From Terriglobales bacterium (GTDB lineage Bacteria > Acidobacteriota > Terriglobia > Terriglobales > Acidobacteriaceae), in NCBI GenBank assembly GCA_025980765.1, contig JAICXB010000001.1:62001-126000 (forward strand): a stretch of DNA of 64,000 nucleotides, given 5' to 3'. The translations under genes and the position numbers were made by a program. The first letter of the stretch is position 1; each line of letters opens with the position of its first letter. Below the pieces are notes generated by a model. That model saw only the letters and a list, made by a program, of their open reading frames with translations, searched no databases and was not told the DNA's origin. Shown piece after piece: positions 34,300-43,858 of this stretch.

Positions 34300-34869
34300 A
34301 TGAAAGTACGCATCAGCAGAGTCGTAGCATTCGCAGCAGCGGCCGCATGCGCTGCAAGTTTTCAACCTATCGCGCAGGCACAGGGCGCGGCGCCGACCGA
34401 TCCACAGATTGCGGGCATTGTGGTTGCGGCGAACAACATTGACATCGATTACGCCAAACTTGCTCTTAAGAAATCGAAGAACAAGGACGTGAAAGCCTTC
34501 GCCCAGCAAATGGAGACCGATCACACCGCGCTGCAGAAGGCGGTCTCTGACCTGGCAGCCAAACTCAACGTTACTCCCGAGGACAGCGATACCAGCAAGT
34601 CGCTGAAATCGCAGTCTGACGAGGAGTTGGCGAAGCTCAAGAAATTAAAAGGCAAGGCCTTCGATAAAGCCTATATCGACAACGAAGTGGCGTATCACAA
34701 GGTCGTAATCAATGCCAATGACAACGTGTTGATTCCGAACGCCCAGAACGCAGACCTCAAGTCGGCGCTCGAAGGCGCAAAGCCACTCTTCCAAGGCCAT
34801 CTCGAGCATGCCGAGAAGGTGCAGTCCGAGTTGGAAGGCAACAAAACCGCCAGCAAATCCAGTTACTGA
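34300..34869 (+). CDS. DUF4142 periplasmic protein
   Basis: A 189-residue exported protein: signal peptide (VVAFAAAAACAASFQPIAQA) and then a helical ferritin-like DUF4142 domain (IAGIVVAANNIDIDYAKLAL, VKAFAQQMETDHTALQKAV, NEVAYHKVVINANDNVLIPN). The conserved histidines are present. The family function is unclear; a metal or stress role is often suggested. ATG 34300 has AGGAGAGGA upstream, better than the ATG at 34249. The next gene begins 14 bp after its stop. Confidence 0.85.
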   Translation: MKVRISRVVAFAAAAACAASFQPIAQAQGAAPTDPQIAGIVVAANNIDIDYAKLALKKSKNKDVKAFAQQMETDHTALQKAVSDLAAKLNVTPEDSDTSKSLKSQSDEELAKLKKLKGKAFDKAYIDNEVAYHKVVINANDNVLIPNAQNADLKSALEGAKPLFQGHLEHAEKVQSELEGNKTASKSSY

Positions 34870-34883
34870 GCCAGGAGTCAGCC

Positions 34884-35282
34884 ATGTTTCTCCCATCGAG
34901 CTTGCGATCGGCAACCCTGTTGCTTTCAGCATCGCTTTGTCTGATCGCATGCTCGGGAGGAACGAAATCCGCGCCCGAGCAGGCCAAACCTGCCGCCGCG
35001 CCGCAGACCTCGGCAGCCAGCACACCGGCAAAGGTAAACACGATCATGATCAGCGGCTTCAAATATCAGCCTGAGACCATGACCGTCAATGCCGGAGAAA
35101 CCGTGGAATGGAAGAACGTCGATATCGTGCCTCACACCGCCACATCCACCGATGGCAAGACCTTCGATTCCGGCAGTATCGCCAAGGGAGCGTCGTGGCG
35201 CTTTACCCCTAAAGAGAAAGGCACGTTCGACTACATCTGCACGCTGCACCCCAACATGAAAGCCAAACTGATAGTGCAATAG
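34884..35282 (+). CDS. Cupredoxin (plastocyanin/azurin-like) lipoprotein
   Basis: A 132-residue blue-copper-type electron carrier with a lipobox (SASLCLIAC, Cys about residue 23), a flexible Ala/Pro linker, and a cupredoxin domain with the expected copper ligands: His in DIVPHTATS and Cys-His-Met in YICTLHPNMKAKLIV. It is predicted to be anchored to a membrane on the periplasmic side. It lies between DUF4142 and DUF2231 genes, probably in one operon. Confidence 0.88.
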   Translation: MFLPSSLRSATLLLSASLCLIACSGGTKSAPEQAKPAAAPQTSAASTPAKVNTIMISGFKYQPETMTVNAGETVEWKNVDIVPHTATSTDGKTFDSGSIAKGASWRFTPKEKGTFDYICTLHPNMKAKLIVQ

Positions 35283-35316
35283 CTTTAGTCCAGACGCTCA
35301 GGACAACAGGAGAATT

Positions 35317-35742
35317 GTGCTCATTCCAGCTCTGTCATTCTCACCCGACCACATCCATCCCATCCTGGTGAACTTCACCGCGGCGCTTGTGCCGGTATCG
35401 TTTGGCAGCGACATCCTGGGACGCGCGTTTCGCAAGCAGTCGCTGCACGATGCCGCATGGTGGACGCTGCTCTACGCCACCGCAATTACCCCATTTACAG
35501 CACTTGCTGGATGGTTGTGGAAGAGGTCGATTGGATCCGCCTTGCCGGCGGAAACGATCCAGACTCACCAATGGCTCGGCATCTCACTGGCCGTTGCTTT
35601 TGTGATTCTGGCGTTTTGGCGCTGGAACATTTATTCGCGTAAACAGCTTCCCGGCGCGCCTTATCTCGTAATCGCGTTGATCGTGGTTCTCGGCCTGGTT
35701 TATCAGGGCACCTTGGGCGGAGCGATGGTTTTTGGCTCGTAA
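35317..35742 (+). CDS. DUF2231 membrane protein
   Basis: A 141-residue protein with four predicted helices (LVNFTAALVPVSFGSDILG, WWTLLYATAITPFTALAGWL, WLGISLAVAFVILAFW, YLVIALIVVLGLVYQGTLGG) and the DUF2231 hallmark HIHPILVNF near the start. The GTG start has AGGAGA upstream. Conserved histidines and co-location with a cupredoxin suggest a redox role, but the function is unknown. Confidence 0.82.
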   Translation: MLIPALSFSPDHIHPILVNFTAALVPVSFGSDILGRAFRKQSLHDAAWWTLLYATAITPFTALAGWLWKRSIGSALPAETIQTHQWLGISLAVAFVILAFWRWNIYSRKQLPGAPYLVIALIVVLGLVYQGTLGGAMVFGS

Positions 35743-35751
35743 TCTGTTTCA

Positions 35752-38700
35752 CTAATCCCCGCCGTGCGAAAGCGCGGCGGTCCGCTCCAGCTTCTCCCAG
35801 GAAAAATGACGGCCGTCAATCGCGCGCTTCAGCGTCTTGAACAGCACCACGGAAAATACCTGGCGATAGGTGAAGCGCTGGAGCCAGATGTCGGCGAGCA
35901 GCCAGTAATCCTCATGCTGATGCGGTTCGCGTCGTTCAAGAGCGAAGGCCAGCGATGAGGCGAGAAAGTCGATAACCAGGAAGCTGATGAAATAAATCAC
36001 CAGCTTGTAAAACGTTGCCGGATTGGCCGCGAAAGGATGGAAGTGACGGTCGAGAAAATACCATACGGTGCTGACCACGAACATGACGTCAATAAAAGGC
36101 GAAACCAGCGGCAGCAACATCTGAAAGATCACGATATTCGGTAACGCAAACCATCCAAAGCTTCCGCGACGCAGAAATGCTCCGCGATGTTTCCACACCG
36201 CCTGCAGAATTCCAAATGACCAGCGAAAGCGCTGCCGCATCAGCCCACGCGCATTCACCGGAGCTTCGGTGTAAGCCAGGGCGCGATCTTCATAGATGAC
36301 TCGATACCCCTCGCGCAGAATGCTCATGGTGAGGTCGGCATCTTCAGCAACCGTGTTGACGTGGTATCCACCCGCTTGCCGCACCAGGTCCGTGCGCCAC
36401 GCGCCCAGCGCTCCGGGAACCACGGTCACCGAGCCCAGCAAGTCGAGGGCGCGGCGCTCGAAGTTCTGGCTGGTGATGTACTCCAGCGCCTGCCAGCGCG
36501 TCCAGATATTCACCCGGTTGCCCACTTTGGCGTTGCCGGCTACGGCGCCGATTTCCGGGTCGGCAAAGTGTGGAACCAGGCGACCGATTGCCTCCCGGGC
36601 AATCACCGTGTCGGCGTCGATTCCGATAAAGAACTTCTCCGTCACATGTTTCAAGGCAAAGTTGAGGGCGTCGGCTTTTCCGGAATTGGGCTTTGTCAGG
36701 ACCGTGACCTTGCCCGAAGCGATCTCGGCTGCAAACTTCTCCCGCGCAATTGCCAGCGTGCGGTCACGCGAGCCGTCGTCGATTACGATCACGCGCAGCT
36801 TGGGGTAGGTAGAAGCCAGCACTGAGCGCACCGTGCGCTCGATTACTTTTTCCTCGTTGTAAGCCGGCACCAGCACCGCAACCGGCGGCTGGAAATTGGG
36901 ATCGAGGTCCTGGCTGGACGAACCGCGAATGCGGTCGATCGTCGCCAGCGCCCCGATGATCAGCAGGCGTCCGCTCATCAGGATGTCGCCTAAGAAGAAG
37001 ATCACCTGAACGCCGATGAGAACGAAGCTGAACATCCAAAAGGCGAGATTATCGATGCGGGCTCCCCAGATTTCTCTGCTGGAGACCAGAGGCGGCATCA
37101 CCTGGTCCCGAGTCTCGCCCATCAGTTCGGAAACGGGAACGATCTGGTATCCGCGCGCGCGCACGCCGTCAATGATCATCGGCAGCGCCGCCACCGTGTG
37201 CGAACGGTCGCCGCCGCCATCGTGCAGCAGAATAATGCCGCCGTGCCCGAGCTGCCGCATCACGCTGGCGACGATCTCTTCAGCACTGGGACGAGGATTA
37301 TTTTCCCAGTCGTTGGGATCGATCTTGTCGCCGACGGTGATGTACCCCATATCTTGCACTTCCTGCAGCGGCTTTACCTCGTCGGCAGTATCGGGTTCCT
37401 GATCGATGGAGTACGGCGGGCGAAAAAACAGGGGCTTTACGCCGAGCTTGGCGGTGAACAGGCGCTCGGTAACGTTGATCTCCTCCTTAAAGCGCCAATC
37501 GGATACCTCGCTGATGTCGGGATGCGTCAGCGTGTGGTTCCCAATTTCATGTCCCTCCTTATATATACGTTCCACCAGTCCCGGATTATTTTCTGAGGGA
37601 ATGCCGATCAGGAAAAACGTAGCCTTCGCGTTCTTACGCTTGAGCACGTCCAATATTTGCGGCGTGTAAGTGGGATCGGGGCCATCGTCGAATGTAATTG
37701 CGACCTTGCCCGGCTTGTCTCCATACGCCTGCAGCTCGTAAGGATTGGGTAGCTTGGTGAAGTGTTCTGAGGTCACCAAACCGGTCTGCGGATCGACGGT
37801 GACCGAGCGCGTTCCCGAAGTGGGATGCTGAGTAATCCGCAGAATCGCCCCATCACCGTCGGTAGAAACATCGGGTCCAGGAGGCACCACGGCCAGCGCC
37901 TTCACCGGATCAGTGAGGCGCGGCTTGTCCCAAATCTCCCACAGCGAGCGGTCCTCGGAGCCCAGGCGCCACAGCGCGAAAGTGCGAATGCCAAGATTTC
38001 GCGCTGCTCGCATCTGATTGTCCGCAGTTACAGCATCGAGCATCCATACTTCGTGCTTGGTCCCATCCTCGTCGTCGAAGGCGAAATGAGGATTCAGTGA
38101 ATCGGGATCAAGATCGATGGGCGCCTCCGAATCCGACGAACGGATCCAGGCGTCCTGCACTCCGAGATTGCAGACCATTACTTTGTGCGCGTCAGGACAA
38201 TCGATCGGCTTGCTGCCCCACTCGTATGCGTAGTTGCCGATGGCGACGATCAGCTTGTCTTTAGGCACCAGCTTGAGCGCCTTTTGAATGTTGCCGACGA
38301 AGAAGCCATGACTGGCGATCGGCCCTGCCTTGCTCTCGGTCTGGTGCTGGTCATAATCCATCAGGATCAGCCCGTCGGAGTTGACGGCGAGAAGCCGGTA
38401 ATTGAAGTCATCGTCATCTGCAGGGACGTTGATAAAAATCTTCATCCCCTTCGCGTGCAGGTCGGCGGCGAGCTCCGCGATAAGAGCGTTGAAGCCGGGC
38501 TGCGAGCTGCGCGGGAAATCTTCGAAATCGATGGAAACGCCGCGAAAATTTTTGTCGGTGGCGAGAAACCGCAAAAGTTGCCGGCGAAAATTCGCGCGGC
38601 CATCGGGATTGTCAAAGAAGTCGCCAATCGAAGGCAGCCATTTGCCGGCAATCGGATCGAAGTTGTTGACCAGCGGAAATACTTCGGTGTCTGCCTTCTC

Positions 38701-39186
38701 GTTGCGGATCAGCGGCATCACCTCGTTGTCCACGGAGTGAACGCTGTTGCCGCGCACCACGTCAAACGGCTGGTTCACCTCGTTCAGCCCCTGGATTCGG
38801 CCGTCGGGCGTGAGCACGTGCAGCCACTCCGGGAAGAGCAGGTCGATCTGATGCACATACTCTTTCAGCGAGGAGTAGCTGCCCTTGTCCCAGGTGACGT
38901 AAAACGCAGCGCGGATGCCTTCGTCCGCATTCAACGCGACTTGCGAAGGCCGCAATTTGCTCTTGCGATGAGCGCCTTGCCGGAAAGCGTGCTTGTGCAC
39001 ATCGCGCAAGGGCTTGTAAGCGCGTCGCGTTTCCGGCAGCACCGTCTTCGGCAGCGTCTCGCTGCGCAAAGCGGTGTACGCGAAAATCACGATGACTACA
39101 GTGATTACGACCCCGGAAATCTGGAGAAGCAGCCGGAGATTCTTCCAACGCTTCAGCTCTGGGTCATAAAAGACGGGATTGGACAT
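35752..39186 (-). CDS. GH18-like / polysaccharide deacetylase / GT2 glycosyltransferase fusion
   Basis: A 1144-residue inner membrane protein joining three carbohydrate modules. After an N-terminal helix (LLLQISGVVITVVIVIFAYT) comes a GH18-like domain (about 90-430, FRGVSIDFEDF near 219). A NodB deacetylase follows (about 490-710, VAITFDDGPDPTYTPQIL, HEIGNHTLTHPD, FFRPPYSID). A processive family-2 glycosyltransferase (about 790-1000) has VIDDGSRDRT, GIDADTV, EDADLTMSI and QRFRWSFG. More helices lie on both sides of the transferase. It resembles synthases of beta-1,4 or beta-1,6-GlcNAc polymers fused to enzymes that deacetylate and trim the product outside the membrane. The polymer is not identified. 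Confidence 0.88.
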   Translation of the reverse strand: MSNPVFYDPELKRWKNLRLLLQISGVVITVVIVIFAYTALRSETLPKTVLPETRRAYKPLRDVHKHAFRQGAHRKSKLRPSQVALNADEGIRAAFYVTWDKGSYSSLKEYVHQIDLLFPEWLHVLTPDGRIQGLNEVNQPFDVVRGNSVHSVDNEVMPLIRNEKADTEVFPLVNNFDPIAGKWLPSIGDFFDNPDGRANFRRQLLRFLATDKNFRGVSIDFEDFPRSSQPGFNALIAELAADLHAKGMKIFINVPADDDDFNYRLLAVNSDGLILMDYDQHQTESKAGPIASHGFFVGNIQKALKLVPKDKLIVAIGNYAYEWGSKPIDCPDAHKVMVCNLGVQDAWIRSSDSEAPIDLDPDSLNPHFAFDDEDGTKHEVWMLDAVTADNQMRAARNLGIRTFALWRLGSEDRSLWEIWDKPRLTDPVKALAVVPPGPDVSTDGDGAILRITQHPTSGTRSVTVDPQTGLVTSEHFTKLPNPYELQAYGDKPGKVAITFDDGPDPTYTPQILDVLKRKNAKATFFLIGIPSENNPGLVERIYKEGHEIGNHTLTHPDISEVSDWRFKEEINVTERLFTAKLGVKPLFFRPPYSIDQEPDTADEVKPLQEVQDMGYITVGDKIDPNDWENNPRPSAEEIVASVMRQLGHGGIILLHDGGGDRSHTVAALPMIIDGVRARGYQIVPVSELMGETRDQVMPPLVSSREIWGARIDNLAFWMFSFVLIGVQVIFFLGDILMSGRLLIIGALATIDRIRGSSSQDLDPNFQPPVAVLVPAYNEEKVIERTVRSVLASTYPKLRVIVIDDGSRDRTLAIAREKFAAEIASGKVTVLTKPNSGKADALNFALKHVTEKFFIGIDADTVIAREAIGRLVPHFADPEIGAVAGNAKVGNRVNIWTRWQALEYITSQNFERRALDLLGSVTVVPGALGAWRTDLVRQAGGYHVNTVAEDADLTMSILREGYRVIYEDRALAYTEAPVNARGLMRQRFRWSFGILQAVWKHRGAFLRRGSFGWFALPNIVIFQMLLPLVSPFIDVMFVVSTVWYFLDRHFHPFAANPATFYKLVIYFISFLVIDFLASSLAFALERREPHQHEDYWLLADIWLQRFTYRQVFSVVLFKTLKRAIDGRHFSWEKLERTAALSHGGD

Positions 39187-39512
39187 GCAGGAAGAACTAA
39201 GTCAATCGTAAGCCGCTGGGGTAGCAGCGTCAAACAGGGCTTTCGGCTTCAGCGTCGAAAATTGTCATCCTGACGAGGAGCGATCGAGTCCGCGCCAGCG
39301 GAGTCGATCGTGAGGAGGAAGGATCTCTTCGCAATCTTTCATTCGCCTTTGTACATAGGAACTCTTCGGCCACGACCTTGCTGGCGGAGTCCCGATTTAA
39401 CCCAGTTGTGCGACCTCGCACAACGGCGCTGTGCTGTCGAAGACTCGAAGGTGAGGCTTGAGCCCTTCCGCCGCTCCCAAAGGGCTTAAATCAGCCATGT
39501 AAGGTAAAGTTT
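39187..39512. repeat. Intergenic stretch with a half REP-like element
   Basis: The part 39264-39330 starts TTGTCATCCTGACGAGGAGC and contains GAGGAGGAAGGATCTCTTC, a one-armed member of the GTCATCCTGA family with an inner GAGTCCGC/GCGGAGTC palindrome. The remainder to 39512 shows no gene. Confidence 0.65.
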
Positions 39513-40043
39513 CTAGATTCCCAGCCCGTACCGCTCTCGCAGAATCTTGCGATGGTGCAGTTCGTGGCCGGCGATGATGTAGGCGAGAGCGCGCACGCTT
39601 ACCTCCACATTGCTAGCCATGCCGCGACGCTCCCACGCGTCGGCATCGAGGTTGCGGAAAAGAGAGATAGTCGCCCGCCGGATGTACTCGAATTCGATAG
39701 AGAGGCTGGCGATGCTGCGTTTGTCGAAGCCGCCGGGCTGGATGTAGTCGTTCTGTTCAAAGCCGGCGAGCGGGGTGCGATCTGCGCGGGCAATGCGCAG
39801 CGCGCGATAGCTGAAGATGCGCTCGGTATCGTTTACATGTCCAACGAGTTCCTTCACACTCCATTTGTCGGGCTCATACCGGAACAGCGCATGCTCGGGC
39901 GAAACGCCGCGCAGCAACGCCTGGGTTTCCTGAAGTTGCTGCTCCATCGCGGTGAGCACGTCCATTTCGGGAACCAGCGAAATATATTTCCCATAATAAG
40001 GATCGTATTCGGATTTTGCCGGACGCACTGTGGCTACGGGCAT
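39513..40043 (-). CDS. DinB-family metal-binding protein
   Basis: A 176-residue four-helix-bundle protein of the DinB/YfiT type with the metal-binding histidine motifs VGHVNDTERIF and AGHELHHRKILRE. The WSVKELVGHV segment is characteristic. Relatives include thiol transferases and hydrolases in low-molecular-weight thiol metabolism, but the function here is not defined. GAGGT stands seven bases before the ATG. It follows the M13 peptidase gene on the same strand (37-bp gap), possibly in one transcript. Confidence 0.88.
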   Translation of the reverse strand: MPVATVRPAKSEYDPYYGKYISLVPEMDVLTAMEQQLQETQALLRGVSPEHALFRYEPDKWSVKELVGHVNDTERIFSYRALRIARADRTPLAGFEQNDYIQPGGFDKRSIASLSIEFEYIRRATISLFRNLDADAWERRGMASNVEVSVRALAYIIAGHELHHRKILRERYGLGI

Positions 40044-40079
40044 AGTTTTGACCTCACGTGTGCTTGTAACTAACAGCTC

Positions 40080-42113
40080 TTACCAGATCTCGCACTTCTC
40101 GTTCGCCGGACGCACCATCGGATCTCCAGCCTTGCATGAAAACGCTTTGGCAAATTCGCTCATGTTGCTCATGGGGCCGATCACGCGATATTTCCCGATG
40201 GGATGCGGATCGGTCAATGTCATCTGGCGCTGCGTCTCCGGACGAATCTCGTCGCCGCGCGCCTGTCCCCAGGCGATGAAATACTCCTGCTCCGGAGTGA
40301 AGCCGTCCGCGCTTACCGGACGCGGCTTGCCTTCCAGCGACTTCTCCAGCGCGAGATATCCCAGGCGCAGGCCGCCGAGGTCGCCAATGCTCTCGCCCAA
40401 CACCAGCTTCCCATTTTCGTGCATGCCGCCGGCGATGGTGTAACTGTTGAACTGATCGACTACGCACTTCGCCCGCTGTTGAAAAGCTTTGTAGTCGGCC
40501 GGAGTCCACCAGTTCTCGAGTTTGCCGATCGAATCGTATTGGGACCCCTGATCATCAAAGCCATGCGAAATCTCGTGGCCGATAATCGGCCCGATCGAGC
40601 CGTAGTTCACCGCGTCATCGGCTTTCACATCGAACAGCGGCGGCACCAGAATGCCGGCGGGAAAGACAATCTCGTTCAGCAGCGGATTGTAATAGGCGTT
40701 GGACGTGGGCGGCGTCATGCCCCAGCGCCCGCGGTCCACCGGCTTGCCGATCTGGTTGAGATCGTCGCGCACCGCAAACTCCGAAGCTGCGATTACGTCG
40801 CCCATGTAATCGGTGCGCGTGACTTTCACGCTGGAGTAGTCCTTCCATTTGTCCGGATATCCTATTTTGGGATTGAAGGTCGAGAGCTTCAGCAGCGCCT
40901 TCTGCTTGGTCTCCGGACTCATCCAGGCGAGGTGCTCGATATCGTCGTGCAGAGCGGCGAGGATATTCTTGACCATCTCCTGGACACGGACCTTTGACTC
41001 TGGGGGGAAGACCTTCTCGACGTACTTCTTGCCCAGGGCTTCGCCCAGCAGCGCGTCTTCCGATTCGGCGCAGCGCTTCCAGCGCGGCTTCATCTCCTGC
41101 GCGCCGTTTAGATATTTCTGATTGAAATTGAAGTCCTCATTCACGAACGCCGACGAGAGAAACGGCGAGGCGTTGCTCAACACGTGCCAGGTAAGATACG
41201 TCTTCCAATCCTGCAGCGGCGCGGTTGCCAGTTGTTTGTTGAACTCGGCCAGGAACTTTGGTTCACCGGCGTTGAAGGGAACGCTGGGGTCGAGCTTCAT
41301 GTCAGAGAAATACTCGCGCCAGGCAAAGTCCGGCGTTAGCTTCTCGACTTCGGCAACCGTCACCTTGTGATCGGTGGCTTTGGGATCGCGCAACTCGACA
41401 TTGGTGAGCGAAGCTCCGGCCAGCGCGGTCTCCATCTTCATCACGGTCTGCGCGCCGGCTTCCGCGGTCTGCTGGTTCCAGCCGGCCAGCCGGAAGACAT
41501 TGGCAACATGTTCGAGATACTTCTGCCGCGTCTCCTTGGATTTCTCATCGTCTTTAAAGTAGAAGTCGCGGTCGGGCAGACCGAGCCCACCGGCCTCAAC
41601 ATCGGCTATCACATGCGTGGGATCGTGACGATCAGGGCTGGAGCCGAAGTTAAACGGCACGAACAGCGCTTCTTGATTCAGGCGGGTGATCACGCGTTGC
41701 AGGTCGCGTCGCGAATGCATTCCCTGAATAGCATCAAGCTCCGGCTGCACCGGCTCCAGGCCGCGCTGCTCGATCGCCTTCTCGTCCATGCATGCGCCGT
41801 AGTAGTCGCCGACGAGCTGGTCGGTCGAGCCCGGCTTCGCATTCTGCGCTTCCTTCACCGACTCCTCCAGGATGCCGTGCAGAACATCCTTGTTGGTTTC
41901 ACCCGACTGCCAGCGCCGGCTCCAGCGCACCTGCTCCGGCGGAATCGGATTCTGAGCGCGCCAAGCCCCATTGGCGTAATCGAAGAAGTCCACGCACGGG
42001 TTGACCGACTTCTCCATGTCGCCCACATACACCCCGCGCAGTGGCGGATTATCGGCAGCAATGGCAAGGGTCGAGCACAAAGCAAACGCGGCAACGGCCT
42101 GGAAAAAACGCAT
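40080..42113 (-). CDS. M13-family zinc metallopeptidase (neprilysin/PepO-like)
   Basis: An exported 677-residue oligopeptidase. It has a signal peptide (RFFQAVAAFALCSTLAIAA), the helical N-terminal domain (NPCVDFFDYANGAWRA) and the catalytic HEISH motif with H513, E514 and H517 (GPIIGHEISHGFDDQGSQYD). The third ligand is the glutamate in LGESIGDLGGL. The NAYYNPLLNEIVFPAGI substrate-binding segment is present. ATG 42113 is supported by AGGAGA five bases upstream. It probably degrades peptides in the periplasm. Confidence 0.95.
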   Translation of the reverse strand: MRFFQAVAAFALCSTLAIAADNPPLRGVYVGDMEKSVNPCVDFFDYANGAWRAQNPIPPEQVRWSRRWQSGETNKDVLHGILEESVKEAQNAKPGSTDQLVGDYYGACMDEKAIEQRGLEPVQPELDAIQGMHSRRDLQRVITRLNQEALFVPFNFGSSPDRHDPTHVIADVEAGGLGLPDRDFYFKDDEKSKETRQKYLEHVANVFRLAGWNQQTAEAGAQTVMKMETALAGASLTNVELRDPKATDHKVTVAEVEKLTPDFAWREYFSDMKLDPSVPFNAGEPKFLAEFNKQLATAPLQDWKTYLTWHVLSNASPFLSSAFVNEDFNFNQKYLNGAQEMKPRWKRCAESEDALLGEALGKKYVEKVFPPESKVRVQEMVKNILAALHDDIEHLAWMSPETKQKALLKLSTFNPKIGYPDKWKDYSSVKVTRTDYMGDVIAASEFAVRDDLNQIGKPVDRGRWGMTPPTSNAYYNPLLNEIVFPAGILVPPLFDVKADDAVNYGSIGPIIGHEISHGFDDQGSQYDSIGKLENWWTPADYKAFQQRAKCVVDQFNSYTIAGGMHENGKLVLGESIGDLGGLRLGYLALEKSLEGKPRPVSADGFTPEQEYFIAWGQARGDEIRPETQRQMTLTDPHPIGKYRVIGPMSNMSEFAKAFSCKAGDPMVRPANEKCEIW

Positions 42114-42312
42114 GGAATCTCCTGGGTGCGAACGGATTGAGTGAAAGAACATCTTACCCTGCGTTCGACGTGAATCGCCTCCGTCGAGCACGAAAGCAGG
42201 GGTCTGCTCTCATTCGACGCGCACCGAAGAATTAGGTCATTGCAAAATCCCAATCACCGTGGCCATGCGGCTGGACTACCTGACATGCCGCGGTGCTAGG
42301 AAGTGCCTTGCA

Positions 42313-42342
42313 TTGACCGTTTCTCCGCTTCTTTCCTAGAAT
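42313..42342 (+). promoter_or_regulatory. Sigma70 promoter of cysS
   Basis: TTGACC (42313-42318), an 18-bp spacer and TAGAAT (42337-42342) give a leader of about 24 nt. Confidence 0.65.
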
Positions 42343-42372
42343 CGAAGATTCTCGTCACCCATTCCGCACCGC

Positions 42373-43842
42373 ATGGCACTTGAAGTCTTCAATACATTGA
42401 GCAACCGTCTGGAGCCGTTGCAGCCGCTCGAGGACAAGCGCATCCGCATGTATTCCTGCGGGCCCACCGTGTATGACTACGGCCACATCGGCAATTTTCG
42501 GACGTTCGTTTTCGTCGACCTCTTTCGCCGTTTCCTTCGCCAGAGCGGATATCGCCTCGACCACGTGATGAACATCACCGATGTCGACGACAAGATCATT
42601 CGCAACGCCTCGCAAAGAGGTGTCGGCGTGCGCGAATATGCCGAGGTCTATGAACGGGCTTTCTTCGAGGACATGCGCATGCTCTCGCTGCAGAAGCCGG
42701 AGCGCATCGCCCGCGCCACCGAACACATTCCCGAAATGGCCCGGCTCATTGCGCGCCTGGAGCGGAAGGGCTTTGCTTACCGAACTGAAGACGGCTCTTA
42801 TTACTACCGCATCGCGAGCTTTCCCGAATACGGAAAGCTGTCAAAGAAGGACATGAGCGGCATCACAGACGGCGCTCGCGTGGATGTCGATGAATATGAG
42901 AAAGACAATGTTCGCGACTTCGCGCTATGGAAAGCTCCCAAACCGGGAGAAGCGCAGTGGCAGACGGAGATCGGGCCCGGCCGCCCCGGCTGGCACATCG
43001 AGTGCTCCGCGATGGCGATGGAATATCTGGGAGAAACGCTCGACATTCACCTCGGTGGGGAAGACCTGATCTTTCCTCATCATGAAAATGAGATCGCGCA
43101 ATCCGAAGCCGCGACCGGCAAGCAGTTCGCGCGTTATTGGATGCACGTGCGTTTTCTGCTGGTCGAAGGGCAGAAGATGTCAAAGAGCCTGGGCAACTTC
43201 TATACCTTGCGCGACCTGATGCTGAAGGGACACAAAGCTTCATCCATACGTTATCTGTTGGCTTCGGTGCCGCACCAGAAGCAGCTCAACTTCACATTCG
43301 ACGGGCTGACACAAGCGGCGCATGCGGTCGAGCGGCTGCGCAATTTCAAGTTGCGGCTGGAGACTGGACACTTTCCTGCGGGAGACACGCCGGAGATCAA
43401 TGCGCTGGCGCAATCCACCCGCGAGAAGATGCGCGTGGCGCTTGAGGACAACATGAACACCGCCCAGGCACTGGCAGCCATCTTCGACATGCTGCGCGAG
43501 AGCAACGCCGCCGCCGACGCCGGCAAGCTCTTGCGCGGCGACGTAGAGGCACTGCAACCGGTGCTGCAGCAGTTCGAGGAAATTTTCGCCGTCCTGCAGG
43601 ATGACGACGCCGAGAAAACACGGCAAGTGCTGGAGTGGGCGAGAGCGGAAGGCAAACTTGCGGACGACACGGCTGCCCTGCCCAAGCTTTCAAAGGAAGA
43701 AGTGGAACAGAAGATCGAGCAGCGTCAACAAGCGCGACGCGCTCGCGATTTCGTACGCGCAGACACCATCCGCCGCGACTTAGAGCAAGCCGGCATTATT
43801 CTCGAAGATACCAAGGACGGGGTGCGCTGGAAGTACCGCTGA
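42373..43842 (+). CDS. cysS: Cysteinyl-tRNA synthetase
   Basis: It attaches cysteine to tRNA-Cys. The 489-residue class I enzyme has the zinc ligand C29 in MYSCGPTVYDYGHIGNFRTF, the HIGH variant HIGN, zinc-site residues in GWHIECSAM and FPHHENEIAQ, the KMSKS loop in GQKMSKSLGNF and the DALR-type helical C-terminus. All catalytic and zinc residues appear intact. It ends 16 bp from the convergent DUF3037 gene. Confidence 0.97.
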   Translation: MALEVFNTLSNRLEPLQPLEDKRIRMYSCGPTVYDYGHIGNFRTFVFVDLFRRFLRQSGYRLDHVMNITDVDDKIIRNASQRGVGVREYAEVYERAFFEDMRMLSLQKPERIARATEHIPEMARLIARLERKGFAYRTEDGSYYYRIASFPEYGKLSKKDMSGITDGARVDVDEYEKDNVRDFALWKAPKPGEAQWQTEIGPGRPGWHIECSAMAMEYLGETLDIHLGGEDLIFPHHENEIAQSEAATGKQFARYWMHVRFLLVEGQKMSKSLGNFYTLRDLMLKGHKASSIRYLLASVPHQKQLNFTFDGLTQAAHAVERLRNFKLRLETGHFPAGDTPEINALAQSTREKMRVALEDNMNTAQALAAIFDMLRESNAAADAGKLLRGDVEALQPVLQQFEEIFAVLQDDDAEKTRQVLEWARAEGKLADDTAALPKLSKEEVEQKIEQRQQARRARDFVRADTIRRDLEQAGIILEDTKDGVRWKYR

Positions 43843-43858
43843 TTCCGAATTCCCGCGC

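Noticed and set aside
38185-39273. 362-codon plus-strand frame opposite the GH18/NodB/GT2 gene
   Set aside because: Antisense to conserved modules, no motif of its own.
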